In this document: positions 57,699-64,000 of the stretch, in pieces
Layout: every line of letters starts with the position of its first letter
Numbering within the stretch: the first letter of the stretch is position 1
Source of the DNA: Amycolatopsis orientalis DSM 40040 = KCTC 9412
GTDB taxonomy: Bacteria; Actinomycetota; Actinomycetes; Mycobacteriales; Pseudonocardiaceae
Reading direction: 5' to 3'
Assembly (NCBI RefSeq): GCF_000478275.1
Contig: NZ_ASJB01000015.1
Coordinates: 217,615 to 281,614, forward strand
Length of the DNA: 64,000 nt
Translations under genes and position numbers: made by a program
Notes under the pieces: model-generated
Database searches by the model: none
What the model was told of the DNA's origin: nothing
Seen by the model: only the letters and a program-made list of their open reading frames with translations

Positions 57699-58469
57699 AT
57701 GGCCGTCCTCGCCGGCGCGGAACCGTTCGCTCACACCGGTTCGACCGAAGCAGGGTTCCTGCTGTGCCACGGATTCACCGGCACCCCCGCGAGTATGCGG
57801 CCCTGGGGCGACCATCTGGCCGAGGCCGGTTACACGGTCCGCTGCCCGCTGCTTCCCGGGCACGGCACCCGCTGGCAGGACATGAACCGGACAGGCTGGG
57901 AGGACTGGTACGGCGCGGTCCGCGAAGAGCTGCTGGCACTGTTCGCGACCTGCGACTCGGTGTTCGTCGCCGGATTGTCGATGGGCGGGACGCTGACCCT
58001 GCGGCTGGCCGAGGAGTTCGGCGACCGGATCGCCGGGATCGTGCTCGTGAACCCGTCGATCATGCGCCGCGGGCTGGACACGAAACTGCTTCCGCTGCTG
58101 GCGAACATGGTGCCGTCGGTGAAGGCGATCGCGAACGACATCGCCAAGCCGGGCGAGACCGAGCTGGCCTACCCCCGCACGCCCGTGCGGGCGGCCGCGA
58201 GCCTGGCGAGGCTGTGGGCCGTCGTGCGGCCGGAGCTGGGCAAGGTCACCCAGCCGGTGCTGCTGCTGCATTCGGCCGTCGACCACGTGGTGGAGCCGCT
58301 GAACTCGCGGATCATCCTCGACGGGATCGGCAGCACGGACGTCACCGAGGTGGTGCTGGAGAACAGCTTCCACGTGGCCACCCAAGACCACGACGCGGGC
58401 CTGATCTTCACGCGTACGGTGGACTTCGCCCGGTCCGTGCGCCGGGCGGGACAGGTGGACGCCGGATGA
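57699..58469 (+). CDS. Alpha/beta hydrolase, carboxylesterase type
   Basis: The 256-residue hydrolase has LLCHGFTGTPASMRPWGDHL, LLPGHGTRWQDMNRTGWEDW, the elbow GLSMGGTLTLRLAEE, LHSAVDHVVEP (Asp) and NSFHVATQDHD (His). It resembles Est30-type carboxylesterases and monoacylglycerol lipases. It overlaps the following membrane-protein gene by four bases and is divergent from plsC, so a role in acylglycerol turnover is possible (inference). Confidence 0.9.
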   Translation: MAVLAGAEPFAHTGSTEAGFLLCHGFTGTPASMRPWGDHLAEAGYTVRCPLLPGHGTRWQDMNRTGWEDWYGAVREELLALFATCDSVFVAGLSMGGTLTLRLAEEFGDRIAGIVLVNPSIMRRGLDTKLLPLLANMVPSVKAIANDIAKPGETELAYPRTPVRAAASLARLWAVVRPELGKVTQPVLLLHSAVDHVVEPLNSRIILDGIGSTDVTEVVLENSFHVATQDHDAGLIFTRTVDFARSVRRAGQVDAG

Positions 58470-58969
58470 GCAGAGGCAAGGACGGGCCGGAGGACGTCGA
58501 CGCGACGTTCGCCGAGATCGTGGCCGACCTCCGTGCGGAGGGTGTCGGCCTGTTCCCGGACGAGGATCTGGAGAAGCCCGCCGAGAAGACCAAGGAGAAG
58601 CCGGCGGAGAAGACGCCCCGGCCCGACTCTTCGGAGGCGGAGCCCGAACCGGGCTGGCGGGGCGGCGGCACCAGCTGGGACAAGACCCTCTTCGAGGACG
58701 ATCCGGCCGGGCCGGGTGACGACGAGGGCCATTTCGTGCCGCCCGAGCCGCCTCCCCTGCCGCGACCGCGCAAGGGCGCGTTCGTCGTCCTGCTGTTCTT
58801 CCTGCTCGGCCTGCTGCTCCTGATCGCGCCCACCCTGATCGGCATGGGTACCCGGCTCGGCACCCCGCTCGGCATCCTCGCCCTCGCGACCGCGATCGCC
58901 CTCCTCCTCCTGCGGGTCCGCCAGGGGCCGCCGCCCGGCGCGGATCCGCACAACGGCGCGCAGGTCTGA
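58466..58969 (+). CDS. Membrane protein, 167 aa
   Basis: It has an acidic, lysine-rich N-terminal half (LEKPAEKTKEKPAEKTPRPD), then two membrane helices (about 104-124 and 129-147; AFVVLLFFLLGLLLLIAPTL), and a short tail ending DPHNGAQV. The ATG overlaps the esterase stop (ATGA). I recognise only a general actinobacterial layout; function unknown. Confidence 0.82.
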   Translation: MSRGKDGPEDVDATFAEIVADLRAEGVGLFPDEDLEKPAEKTKEKPAEKTPRPDSSEAEPEPGWRGGGTSWDKTLFEDDPAGPGDDEGHFVPPEPPPLPRPRKGAFVVLLFFLLGLLLLIAPTLIGMGTRLGTPLGILALATAIALLLLRVRQGPPPGADPHNGAQV

Positions 58970-58988
58970 GCTGCCGGACAATCCGATC

Positions 58989-60131
58989 ATGAAGATCGAC
59001 TTCTGTCCCTCGCGCCGGTCGACCGTCGGCGCGGAATGGGAACTCGCCCTCGTCGACCGGCGGACCGGTGAACTGTCGTCGGTCGCCGAGCAGGTGCTCG
59101 ACGCCGTCCGGCCCGACGGCGCGGAGGAGCATCCCAAGATCAAGCAGGAACTGCTGCTCAACACCATCGAGGTGATCAGCGGGATCTGCGACACGATCGC
59201 CGAGGTCAAGGCCGATCTGAACGCCTCGCTCGACGTCGTGCATTCGGTGCTCGACCCGCTGGGCGTCGAGCTGTTCTCGGCCGGGTCGCATCCGTTCTCG
59301 ACGTGGTACCAGCAGAAGGTCACCGACAAGGAGCGGTACGCCAAGCTCATCGACCGGACCCAGTGGTGGGGACGGCAGATGCTGATCTACGGCGTCCACG
59401 TGCACGTCGGTGTCGAGCACCGCGACAAGGCTCTGCCGATCCTGGACGCGCTGCTCAACTACGCGCCGCACCTGCAAGCGCTTTCGGCGTCGTCGCCGTA
59501 CTGGGGCGCGGAGGACACCGGGTACGCGTCGAACCGCGCGCTGATGTTCCAGCAGCTGCCGACGGCCGGGCTGCCGTTCCAGTTCCGGAAGTGGACCGAG
59601 CTGGAGAGCTACGTCGACGACATGTTCACCACGGGCGTGATCGACCATTTCTCCGAGATCCGCTGGGACATCCGGCCGGCCCCGCATTTCGGGACGATCG
59701 AGATGCGGGTGTGCGACGGGCTGCCGACGCTGGAGGAGGTCGGCGCGATCGCGGCGCTGACGCAGTGTCTCGTGGAGGATTTCAACACCCGGCTCGACGA
59801 CGGCGAGATCCTGCCGACGCTGCCGCCGTGGCACGTCCAGGAGAACAAGTGGCGCGCGGCGCGCTACGGCGTCGACGCGATCGTCATCCTCGACGCCGCG
59901 GGCACCGAGCGGCTCGTCACCGACGACACCCTCGACCTGCTGGACCGGCTCGAACCGGTGGCCCGGCGCCTGGACTGCGCCGACGAACTGCGGTCGGTGG
60001 AGACGATCCTGCGCTACGGGCCCAGCTACCTGCGTCAGCGCGCGGTCGCGAAGCAGCACAAGGGCAGTCTGCGCGCCGTCGTCGCTTCGCTCATCGCGGA
60101 GATGCGGGACGGCAAGATCGCGCGCCCCTGA
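58989..60131 (+). CDS. Carboxylate-amine ligase, GCS2 (YbdK) family
   Basis: The 380-residue enzyme has TVGAEWELALVDRRTGELSS, IKQELLLNTIEVISGICDT, GVHVHVGVEHRDKALPILDA and the late RWDIRPAPHFGTIEMRVCDG. The family has weak glutamate-cysteine ligase activity in E. coli YbdK, and related members join glutamate to amines. It starts 19 bases after the membrane-protein gene and is the third gene of that operon. The true substrate is unknown. Confidence 0.9.
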   Translation: MKIDFCPSRRSTVGAEWELALVDRRTGELSSVAEQVLDAVRPDGAEEHPKIKQELLLNTIEVISGICDTIAEVKADLNASLDVVHSVLDPLGVELFSAGSHPFSTWYQQKVTDKERYAKLIDRTQWWGRQMLIYGVHVHVGVEHRDKALPILDALLNYAPHLQALSASSPYWGAEDTGYASNRALMFQQLPTAGLPFQFRKWTELESYVDDMFTTGVIDHFSEIRWDIRPAPHFGTIEMRVCDGLPTLEEVGAIAALTQCLVEDFNTRLDDGEILPTLPPWHVQENKWRAARYGVDAIVILDAAGTERLVTDDTLDLLDRLEPVARRLDCADELRSVETILRYGPSYLRQRAVAKQHKGSLRAVVASLIAEMRDGKIARP

Positions 60132-60135
60132 CACG

Positions 60136-60159
60136 TCGCGTTTAGCGGGCTAAACGCGA
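60136..60159. terminator. Hairpin between convergent genes
   Basis: TCGCGTTTAG, CGGG loop and CTAAACGCGA form a perfect 10-base stem. Its right arm carries the TAG stop (60150-60152) of the NUDIX-fusion gene. Confidence 0.7.
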
Positions 60160-61019
60160 TCGAGGTGACCCAGCAGGGTGCCGGGGCCCAGGGTGGAAGC
60201 GCCCAGGGCCTCGACGCGGGAGCGCAGTTCGCGATCGGCGGTCACCACGATCACGTGGTCGTCCGGGCCTTCGGCGCGGGCGGAGCGGGCGACGGCGACG
60301 ATCCGGGAGTCCCCGTCGGCCTCGGCGTGGACGACCTCGACACCGGGCACGGCCGCGACTCCCCGTGCCTTGCCCTCGACGACCAGCACGATCCTCGGCC
60401 ACCACGCCCAGTCCCCGCCGCCGGGCAGCGCCGGATCGGCGAACCCGGTCGCGGCCAGCGTCGCGAGCTTGTCCCGCAGCCGTTCCGCCGCGCCGCGCCG
60501 GTCGCGCCACCAGCCGTCCGGCCGCGATCCGACGACGTTCGCGCCGTCGACCACCAGTACCAAACCGCGATCCAAGTGTTCCCTCAATCCCGGCCAGGCC
60601 ACCGCGAAGTCGCGGTGCAGCCGGAAGTCCGCGACCTCTCCCGCGTGGACCCACCGCAGTTCCGCGCTCTCCGCGCTCTTCACCCTGGTCGAAAACCTGC
60701 CGATCGGCGCGGCGAGGATCGTGGTGTAACGCCAGTTCCCGTGGTCGACGAGCGACGCCGCGAGCGGGCGGACCCGGGCGGGCGGGATGTCGGCCTCTTC
60801 GTGCGCCTCGCGGGTGGCCGCCTCCCGCGGGCTCTCCCCCGCCTCGACCGCGCCGCCGGGCAGTGCCCACGTCCGACCGTGATGGACCCACCAGGCCCGC
60901 CGCTGCAGGAGGACGCCGCGCGCGGGATCGGACAGCAGCAGTCCGGCGGCACCGTTCACGCCCCAGTGAAGATGCCCGAAATCGCATTTCACGAAGCCGT
61001 TGCCGTCCTGCCTGGTCAC
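60150..61019 (-). CDS. NUDIX hydrolase fused to a YacP-like NYN/PIN nuclease domain
   Basis: Residues about 15-155 are a NUDIX domain: WALPGGAVEAGESPREAATR continues into EAHEEADI, the Nudix box with its usual final Gly replaced by Asp. Residues about 160-289 look like a NYN/PIN-type nuclease: LVLVVDGANVVGSRPDGWWR, a middle acidic EADGDSRIVAVA and VIVVTADRELRSRVEALGA, giving the usual acidic set. A NUDIX domain could clean nucleotides or RNA caps before cleavage; that is inference. It is four bases after glk on the same strand. Confidence 0.85.
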   Translation of the reverse strand: MTRQDGNGFVKCDFGHLHWGVNGAAGLLLSDPARGVLLQRRAWWVHHGRTWALPGGAVEAGESPREAATREAHEEADIPPARVRPLAASLVDHGNWRYTTILAAPIGRFSTRVKSAESAELRWVHAGEVADFRLHRDFAVAWPGLREHLDRGLVLVVDGANVVGSRPDGWWRDRRGAAERLRDKLATLAATGFADPALPGGGDWAWWPRIVLVVEGKARGVAAVPGVEVVHAEADGDSRIVAVARSARAEGPDDHVIVVTADRELRSRVEALGASTLGPGTLLGHLDRV

Positions 61020-61023
61020 GGCC

Positions 61024-61998
61024 TCAGCCTGTCACACCGACCTCGGCGACGGGAGCCTTCGCCGCGTCGGCGGCCAGCGCCGCCGCGCCGACGATCGTGC
61101 TGTCGTCCCCGTGATGCGCGGTGCGGATCCGGGCCAGCGGCCGGTGCCCGGCCCCGGTGATCTTGCCCGCGTACCGTTCCCGCGCCTCGTCGAGGAACAG
61201 CGGCGCCGACTCGGACACCCCGCCGCCGATCACGATGATCTCCGGGTCGAAGACGTCGGCGACCAGCGCCAGTCCCTCGGCGAGCCACTTTCCCAGCTCG
61301 GTCATCGCGCGCTGGGCGATCGGGTCGCCGTCACGGGCGGCACCGGCGACCCGGCGGCCGGTGACCGAACCGGGGTCTCCCCTGGTCTCGCGCGCCAGCA
61401 CGGTCGACCGGCCGGGATGCCGCGCGAGCAGCTCCACCGCCGTCGCGGCCAGCGCCGTCCCGCTGCAATACCGCTCCCAGCAGCCGTACTTCCCGCACGG
61501 GCAGGCCCGCCCGCCGGGGACGACCGTCAGATGCCCGAGTTCCGGGGCGACGCCGTACGCGCCCCGGTAGATCTTGCCGTCGAGCAGCAGGCCCGCGCCG
61601 ATCCCGGTGCCGAGCGCGATCAGCGCGCCCACATGGGCGCCGCGGGCGGCACCGAAGCGGTACTCGCCGATCGCGGCCGCGTTCACGTCGTGCTCCAGTG
61701 TCACCGGGAGGCCGACGCGCTTCTCGATCCGTTCCGCGACCGGCGCCGCCCGCCACGCCAGATGCGGCGCGAACATCACCGTCCGCCGGTCCTTCGCGAC
61801 GAACCCGGCGACCGCGAGCCCGACGCCGGAGACGTCGTGCCGGTTGCGGAGGTCCTCGACGACCCCGGCGATGGCGTCTTCGAGCGCGTCCTCCTCACCG
61901 GGGGTGCCGACCCTGGCGGTGTCCATCAGCGAGCCGTGCTCGTCCACCACGCCGGCGCGCACACTCGTGCCCCCGACGTCCACCCCTACCGTCAGCAC
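61024..61998 (-). CDS. glk: Glucokinase, ROK family
   Basis: The 324-residue ROK protein has MLTVGVDVGGTSVRAGVVDE (phosphate-binding), LEHDVNAAAIGEYRFG, ALGTGIGAGLLLDGKIYRGA and the zinc motif CPCGKYGCWE. It phosphorylates glucose and has no N-terminal DNA-binding domain, so it is a kinase rather than a repressor. The GTG starts directly after the upstream gene's stop with no gap, and the NUDIX gene follows four bases later. Confidence 0.92.
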   Translation of the reverse strand: MLTVGVDVGGTSVRAGVVDEHGSLMDTARVGTPGEEDALEDAIAGVVEDLRNRHDVSGVGLAVAGFVAKDRRTVMFAPHLAWRAAPVAERIEKRVGLPVTLEHDVNAAAIGEYRFGAARGAHVGALIALGTGIGAGLLLDGKIYRGAYGVAPELGHLTVVPGGRACPCGKYGCWERYCSGTALAATAVELLARHPGRSTVLARETRGDPGSVTGRRVAGAARDGDPIAQRAMTELGKWLAEGLALVADVFDPEIIVIGGGVSESAPLFLDEARERYAGKITGAGHRPLARIRTAHHGDDSTIVGAAALAADAAKAPVAEVGVTG

Positions 61999-62418
61999 TC
62001 AGTTCTCCCGATCCGGCTGCCAAGCGTCGCGTTTGGTCACCGCGATGTGCTGGACCCGCGAAGCTCCCACCGGCGCATCTTCCCGCGCGGGCTCCTTCCG
62101 CGCAGGGTGGAAACCGGGCATGTGCACCCCGCCCTCGGGCTCCCAGCGGTCCGCCAGCACCGCCCGCAGCAGCGCGACGAGCTGCGCGGCCTGCTCCATC
62201 AGCCTGGCCACGAACTCGGGCCGCTCACCGCGGAAGACCTCGACGATCGCGCAGAGCGGGCACCACCCGTCCGGCTCGTGTTCGGTGCAGCCGTGCCCGG
62301 CGGAGACGAGGCCCTCCAGCCACGGCGCGGCGTGCTCGACGACCAGTTCGACCAGCAGGCGGATCTCTTCGGTCAGGCTGAGCCGCTCTGTTCCGGTGTC
62401 CTCGCTGTACTCGCTCAC
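61999..62418 (-). CDS. Small protein with Cys pair, Rv2183c position
   Basis: The 139-residue protein starts with GTG at 62418, overlapping the ArsA-like gene by four bases (GTGA), and reads MSEYSEDTGTERLSLTEEIR. A central CTEHEPDGWCPLCAIVEVFR has three cysteines and a histidine that could bind zinc. A longer frame from 62490 is rejected because it would overlap the ATPase gene. The position matches M. tuberculosis Rv2183c. Function unknown. Confidence 0.8.
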   Translation of the reverse strand: MSEYSEDTGTERLSLTEEIRLLVELVVEHAAPWLEGLVSAGHGCTEHEPDGWCPLCAIVEVFRGERPEFVARLMEQAAQLVALLRAVLADRWEPEGGVHMPGFHPARKEPAREDAPVGASRVQHIAVTKRDAWQPDREN

Positions 62419-63557
62419 CCGGGTCCCCGGTTCCCGGCCAGGTTCACGACCAGGCCGTGCGCGTCGGATTCCGCACCGGTGATCCGGCACGGGCGCAACA
62501 TCTCCGGCAGCGCGATCAGCCGCCGGAAACCGTCCACGGTGACGGCGAGATCATCGTCCACTCTGGCCAGGTCCACTTCGGAGTCACGGTGCAGCGGCAC
62601 GGCGACGCGCAACCGGTAACCACCGTCCGATTCGGACATCTGCAGCAGCGGTGTGACACCTTTTCCGTTGCCTATCAAGGGATCCAGGCCCCGGTAAAGC
62701 TCGTACGCGATTTCCTTCAGGGCTTCCAGGCCGACCGGTTCGACGGCGCGATGTTCGACCGGCTTCACCTCTTCCGGCCCGAATCCGGCGTCCGCGAGTT
62801 CGGCGAGGACGGCGTTCTGCTGCGTACGGCGGGTGCGCATCCACGAAGCCGCGGCGCCGCGCCAGAACCCGGGCGCGGGCATCAGCCGGTTGACGATCAG
62901 GCCGTCTACTCCGATCCCGCGCAGGGCCAGGGAACTGAGGGTGCGGCGGGCCTCGGCGACGACGACGCGTTCCGGCGTCAGCACGAGCCGCACCGTGGTG
63001 ACGGCCGGATCGGTGAGCAGGGTCCGCAGCGACTCGAGATGCGCGCCGAGCCGCCGCACCGCGGCCGCCGTCCGCCGCGCGCCAGGTTTGAACATCTTCG
63101 TCAGGTACCCGGAAACCGCTTCCGGTAAAGCCAGGAGCCGCAGGGTCTCCGCGGTCGGGCCGCAGTCGACCACGACGGTCTCCCACGGGCCGTGTTCGGC
63201 GAGGCGCTGGACCTCGGTGAGGGCGAGCAGTTCGTCGACGCCGGGCACCACGGTCAGCTCTTCGGCGTCGAGTGAGTCGAGTCCGGCGCCCGCCAGCGCG
63301 AACTGCAGTTCCTGCCGGAGTTCACGCCAGGTGCTGTCGACGAGGCCGCGGGAATCGATCTGGGCGGCGTGCAGGAGGGTGTCCACTTCGGACGGTTCGG
63401 CGCCGAGCGGGCGGCCGAAGGCGTCGCCGAGGGAATGCGCGGGATCGGTCGAGACCACGAGCGTCTTCCTGCCCCGGCCCGCCAGTGCGGCCGCCGTCGC
63501 CGCGGCCAGCGTGGTCTTGCCGACACCCCCCTTGCCGGTGAACAGCAGGATCCGCAT
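62415..63557 (-). CDS. ArsA/Get3-like ATPase
   Basis: The 380-residue P-loop ATPase has the deviant Walker A LFTGKGGVGKTTLAAATAAA, switch VVSTDPAHSLGDAFGRPLG and TVVVDCGPTAETLRLLALPE. It belongs to the anion-transporting/Get3 family but lacks the arsenite cysteines. It resembles Rv2184c, whose role is unknown; targeting or maturation of membrane proteins is possible. It lies 14 bases after the SRPBCC gene. Confidence 0.9.
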   Translation of the reverse strand: MRILLFTGKGGVGKTTLAAATAAALAGRGRKTLVVSTDPAHSLGDAFGRPLGAEPSEVDTLLHAAQIDSRGLVDSTWRELRQELQFALAGAGLDSLDAEELTVVPGVDELLALTEVQRLAEHGPWETVVVDCGPTAETLRLLALPEAVSGYLTKMFKPGARRTAAAVRRLGAHLESLRTLLTDPAVTTVRLVLTPERVVVAEARRTLSSLALRGIGVDGLIVNRLMPAPGFWRGAAASWMRTRRTQQNAVLAELADAGFGPEEVKPVEHRAVEPVGLEALKEIAYELYRGLDPLIGNGKGVTPLLQMSESDGGYRLRVAVPLHRDSEVDLARVDDDLAVTVDGFRRLIALPEMLRPCRITGAESDAHGLVVNLAGNRGPG

Positions 63558-63571
63558 GCCTACCCTTCGAC

Positions 63572-64000
63572 TCAGGACGCTTCGGCGCGCTTCTTGAGCT
63601 CCTTGAGCGCGGTGTCCATGACCATCTTCTCGGCCTTGCGGCGCAGCAGCCCGATCATCGGCAGCGCCAGCTCGACGGACAGCGTATACGTCACCTTGGT
63701 GCGGCCACCGCCCAGCGCTTCGAGGGCGTAGCGGCCGTTCTGGGCCTTCTGCATCTGCCCCTTGACCAGGTGCCAGCTGACCCCCTGGCCGTCGGCGTCC
63801 CAGTCGTACTCAAGGGTGTAGACGTCCTTGATCGGCCCGGCGTCGAGAGTGAGTTTCACCTGCTTGGCGCGGCCTTCGCCGTCCTCGCCGAGCACCTCGG
63901 TCTCCCGGACGGCCTTGGCCCATTCCGGATACGCGGGAAAGTCGGCGATGACGGCCATGACCCGCTCGGGCTCGGCGTCGACCTCGATGGATTGCGTGGA
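63572..64000 (-). CDS. SRPBCC (polyketide cyclase/START-like) protein, 5' end cut off
   Basis: The C-terminal 142 or so codons are visible; the start lies beyond the right window edge. Visible sequence includes VMAVIADFPAYPEWAKAVRE, YTLEYDWDADGQGVSWHLVK and ALPMIGLLRRKAEKMVMDTA. The START-like fold binds hydrophobic ligands. It corresponds to Rv2185c (TB16.3) in order beside the ArsA-like ATPase and is the first visible gene of a five-gene operon. Confidence 0.88.
   Translation of the reverse strand, partial: STQSIEVDAEPERVMAVIADFPAYPEWAKAVRETEVLGEDGEGRAKQVKLTLDAGPIKDVYTLEYDWDADGQGVSWHLVKGQMQKAQNGRYALEALGGGRTKVTYTLSVELALPMIGLLRRKAEKMVMDTALKELKKRAEAS

Noticed and set aside
1..64000. Prophage, integrative element or biosynthetic gene cluster
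   Set aside because: No integrase, transposase, phage structural, PKS or NRPS gene; housekeeping metabolism dominates and composition is even.

Overview
The window reads as chromosome of a high-GC actinomycete of the Pseudonocardiaceae type, most likely an Amycolatopsis. The reasons are dense overlapping operons with many GTG starts; a mycobacterial-type KstR steroid regulator with its operators; a conservon (cvnABCD) operon; an XRE/DUF397 pair; a DasR-like chitinase promoter; and a phosphofructokinase with the PPi-type residues known from Amycolatopsis methanolica. I see no rRNA, tRNA, CRISPR array, transposase, phage gene or secondary-metabolite core gene. Assignments rest on reading motifs and on memory of families, not on a search.

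Layout. 1-10.7 kb: a lipid/steroid block: a 3'-truncated acyl-CoA dehydrogenase, a WS/DGAT acyltransferase divergent from an HGG-type lipase, then fadE34 divergent from kstR. Three intergenic sites match the KstR operator TnnAACnnGTTnnA exactly. A SNF2 helicase/SWIM protein pair lies inside this block. 10.7-17.6 kb: two F420-type luciferase-like oxidoreductases, the fused B12 mutase IcmF, an ArsR/DUF899 operon and a DHFR-like protein. 17.6-23 kb: the conservon, whose CvnA kinase has a duplicated low-complexity tail. 23.8-28 kb: DUF485/ActP acetate symporter, then a TetR/MFS efflux pair with three copies of GGAGA-N3-TCTCC between them. 28-37.6 kb: small membrane proteins, a lytic transglycosylase, a crotonase, a GNAT, an alpha-methylacyl-CoA racemase/acyl-CoA dehydrogenase pair with a divergent TetR, and a lipoprotein. 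37.7-44 kb: succinate-semialdehyde dehydrogenase, a 1007-residue LuxR-type ATPase regulator and the XRE/DUF397 module. 44.4-53.6 kb: thioesterase, pyruvate kinase, chitinase, an ArsR, a deleted HxlR regulator, a truncated haemoglobin beside an ammonia-lyase-fold protein with an abnormal MIO triad, and a Tat amidohydrolase. 53.7-64 kb: PPi-type phosphofructokinase, a class I DAHP synthase behind an aromatic leader peptide, then a block resembling M. tuberculosis Rv2179c-Rv2185c (exoribonuclease, PlsC, ArsA-like ATPase, SRPBCC protein), with glucokinase and a NUDIX-nuclease fusion.

A recurring feature is a set of long, nearly perfect palindromes placed just after gene 3' ends. Three families (A, B, C) have near-identical copies tens of kb apart, and several host genes take their stop codon from the palindrome. 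They look like dispersed terminator elements of this genome and are the main structure here not explained by genes. The other strong regulatory findings are the KstR operators, the aromatic leader peptide before DAHP synthase, the tandem TGGTCT repeats at the chitinase promoter and the triple TetR/MFS operator.
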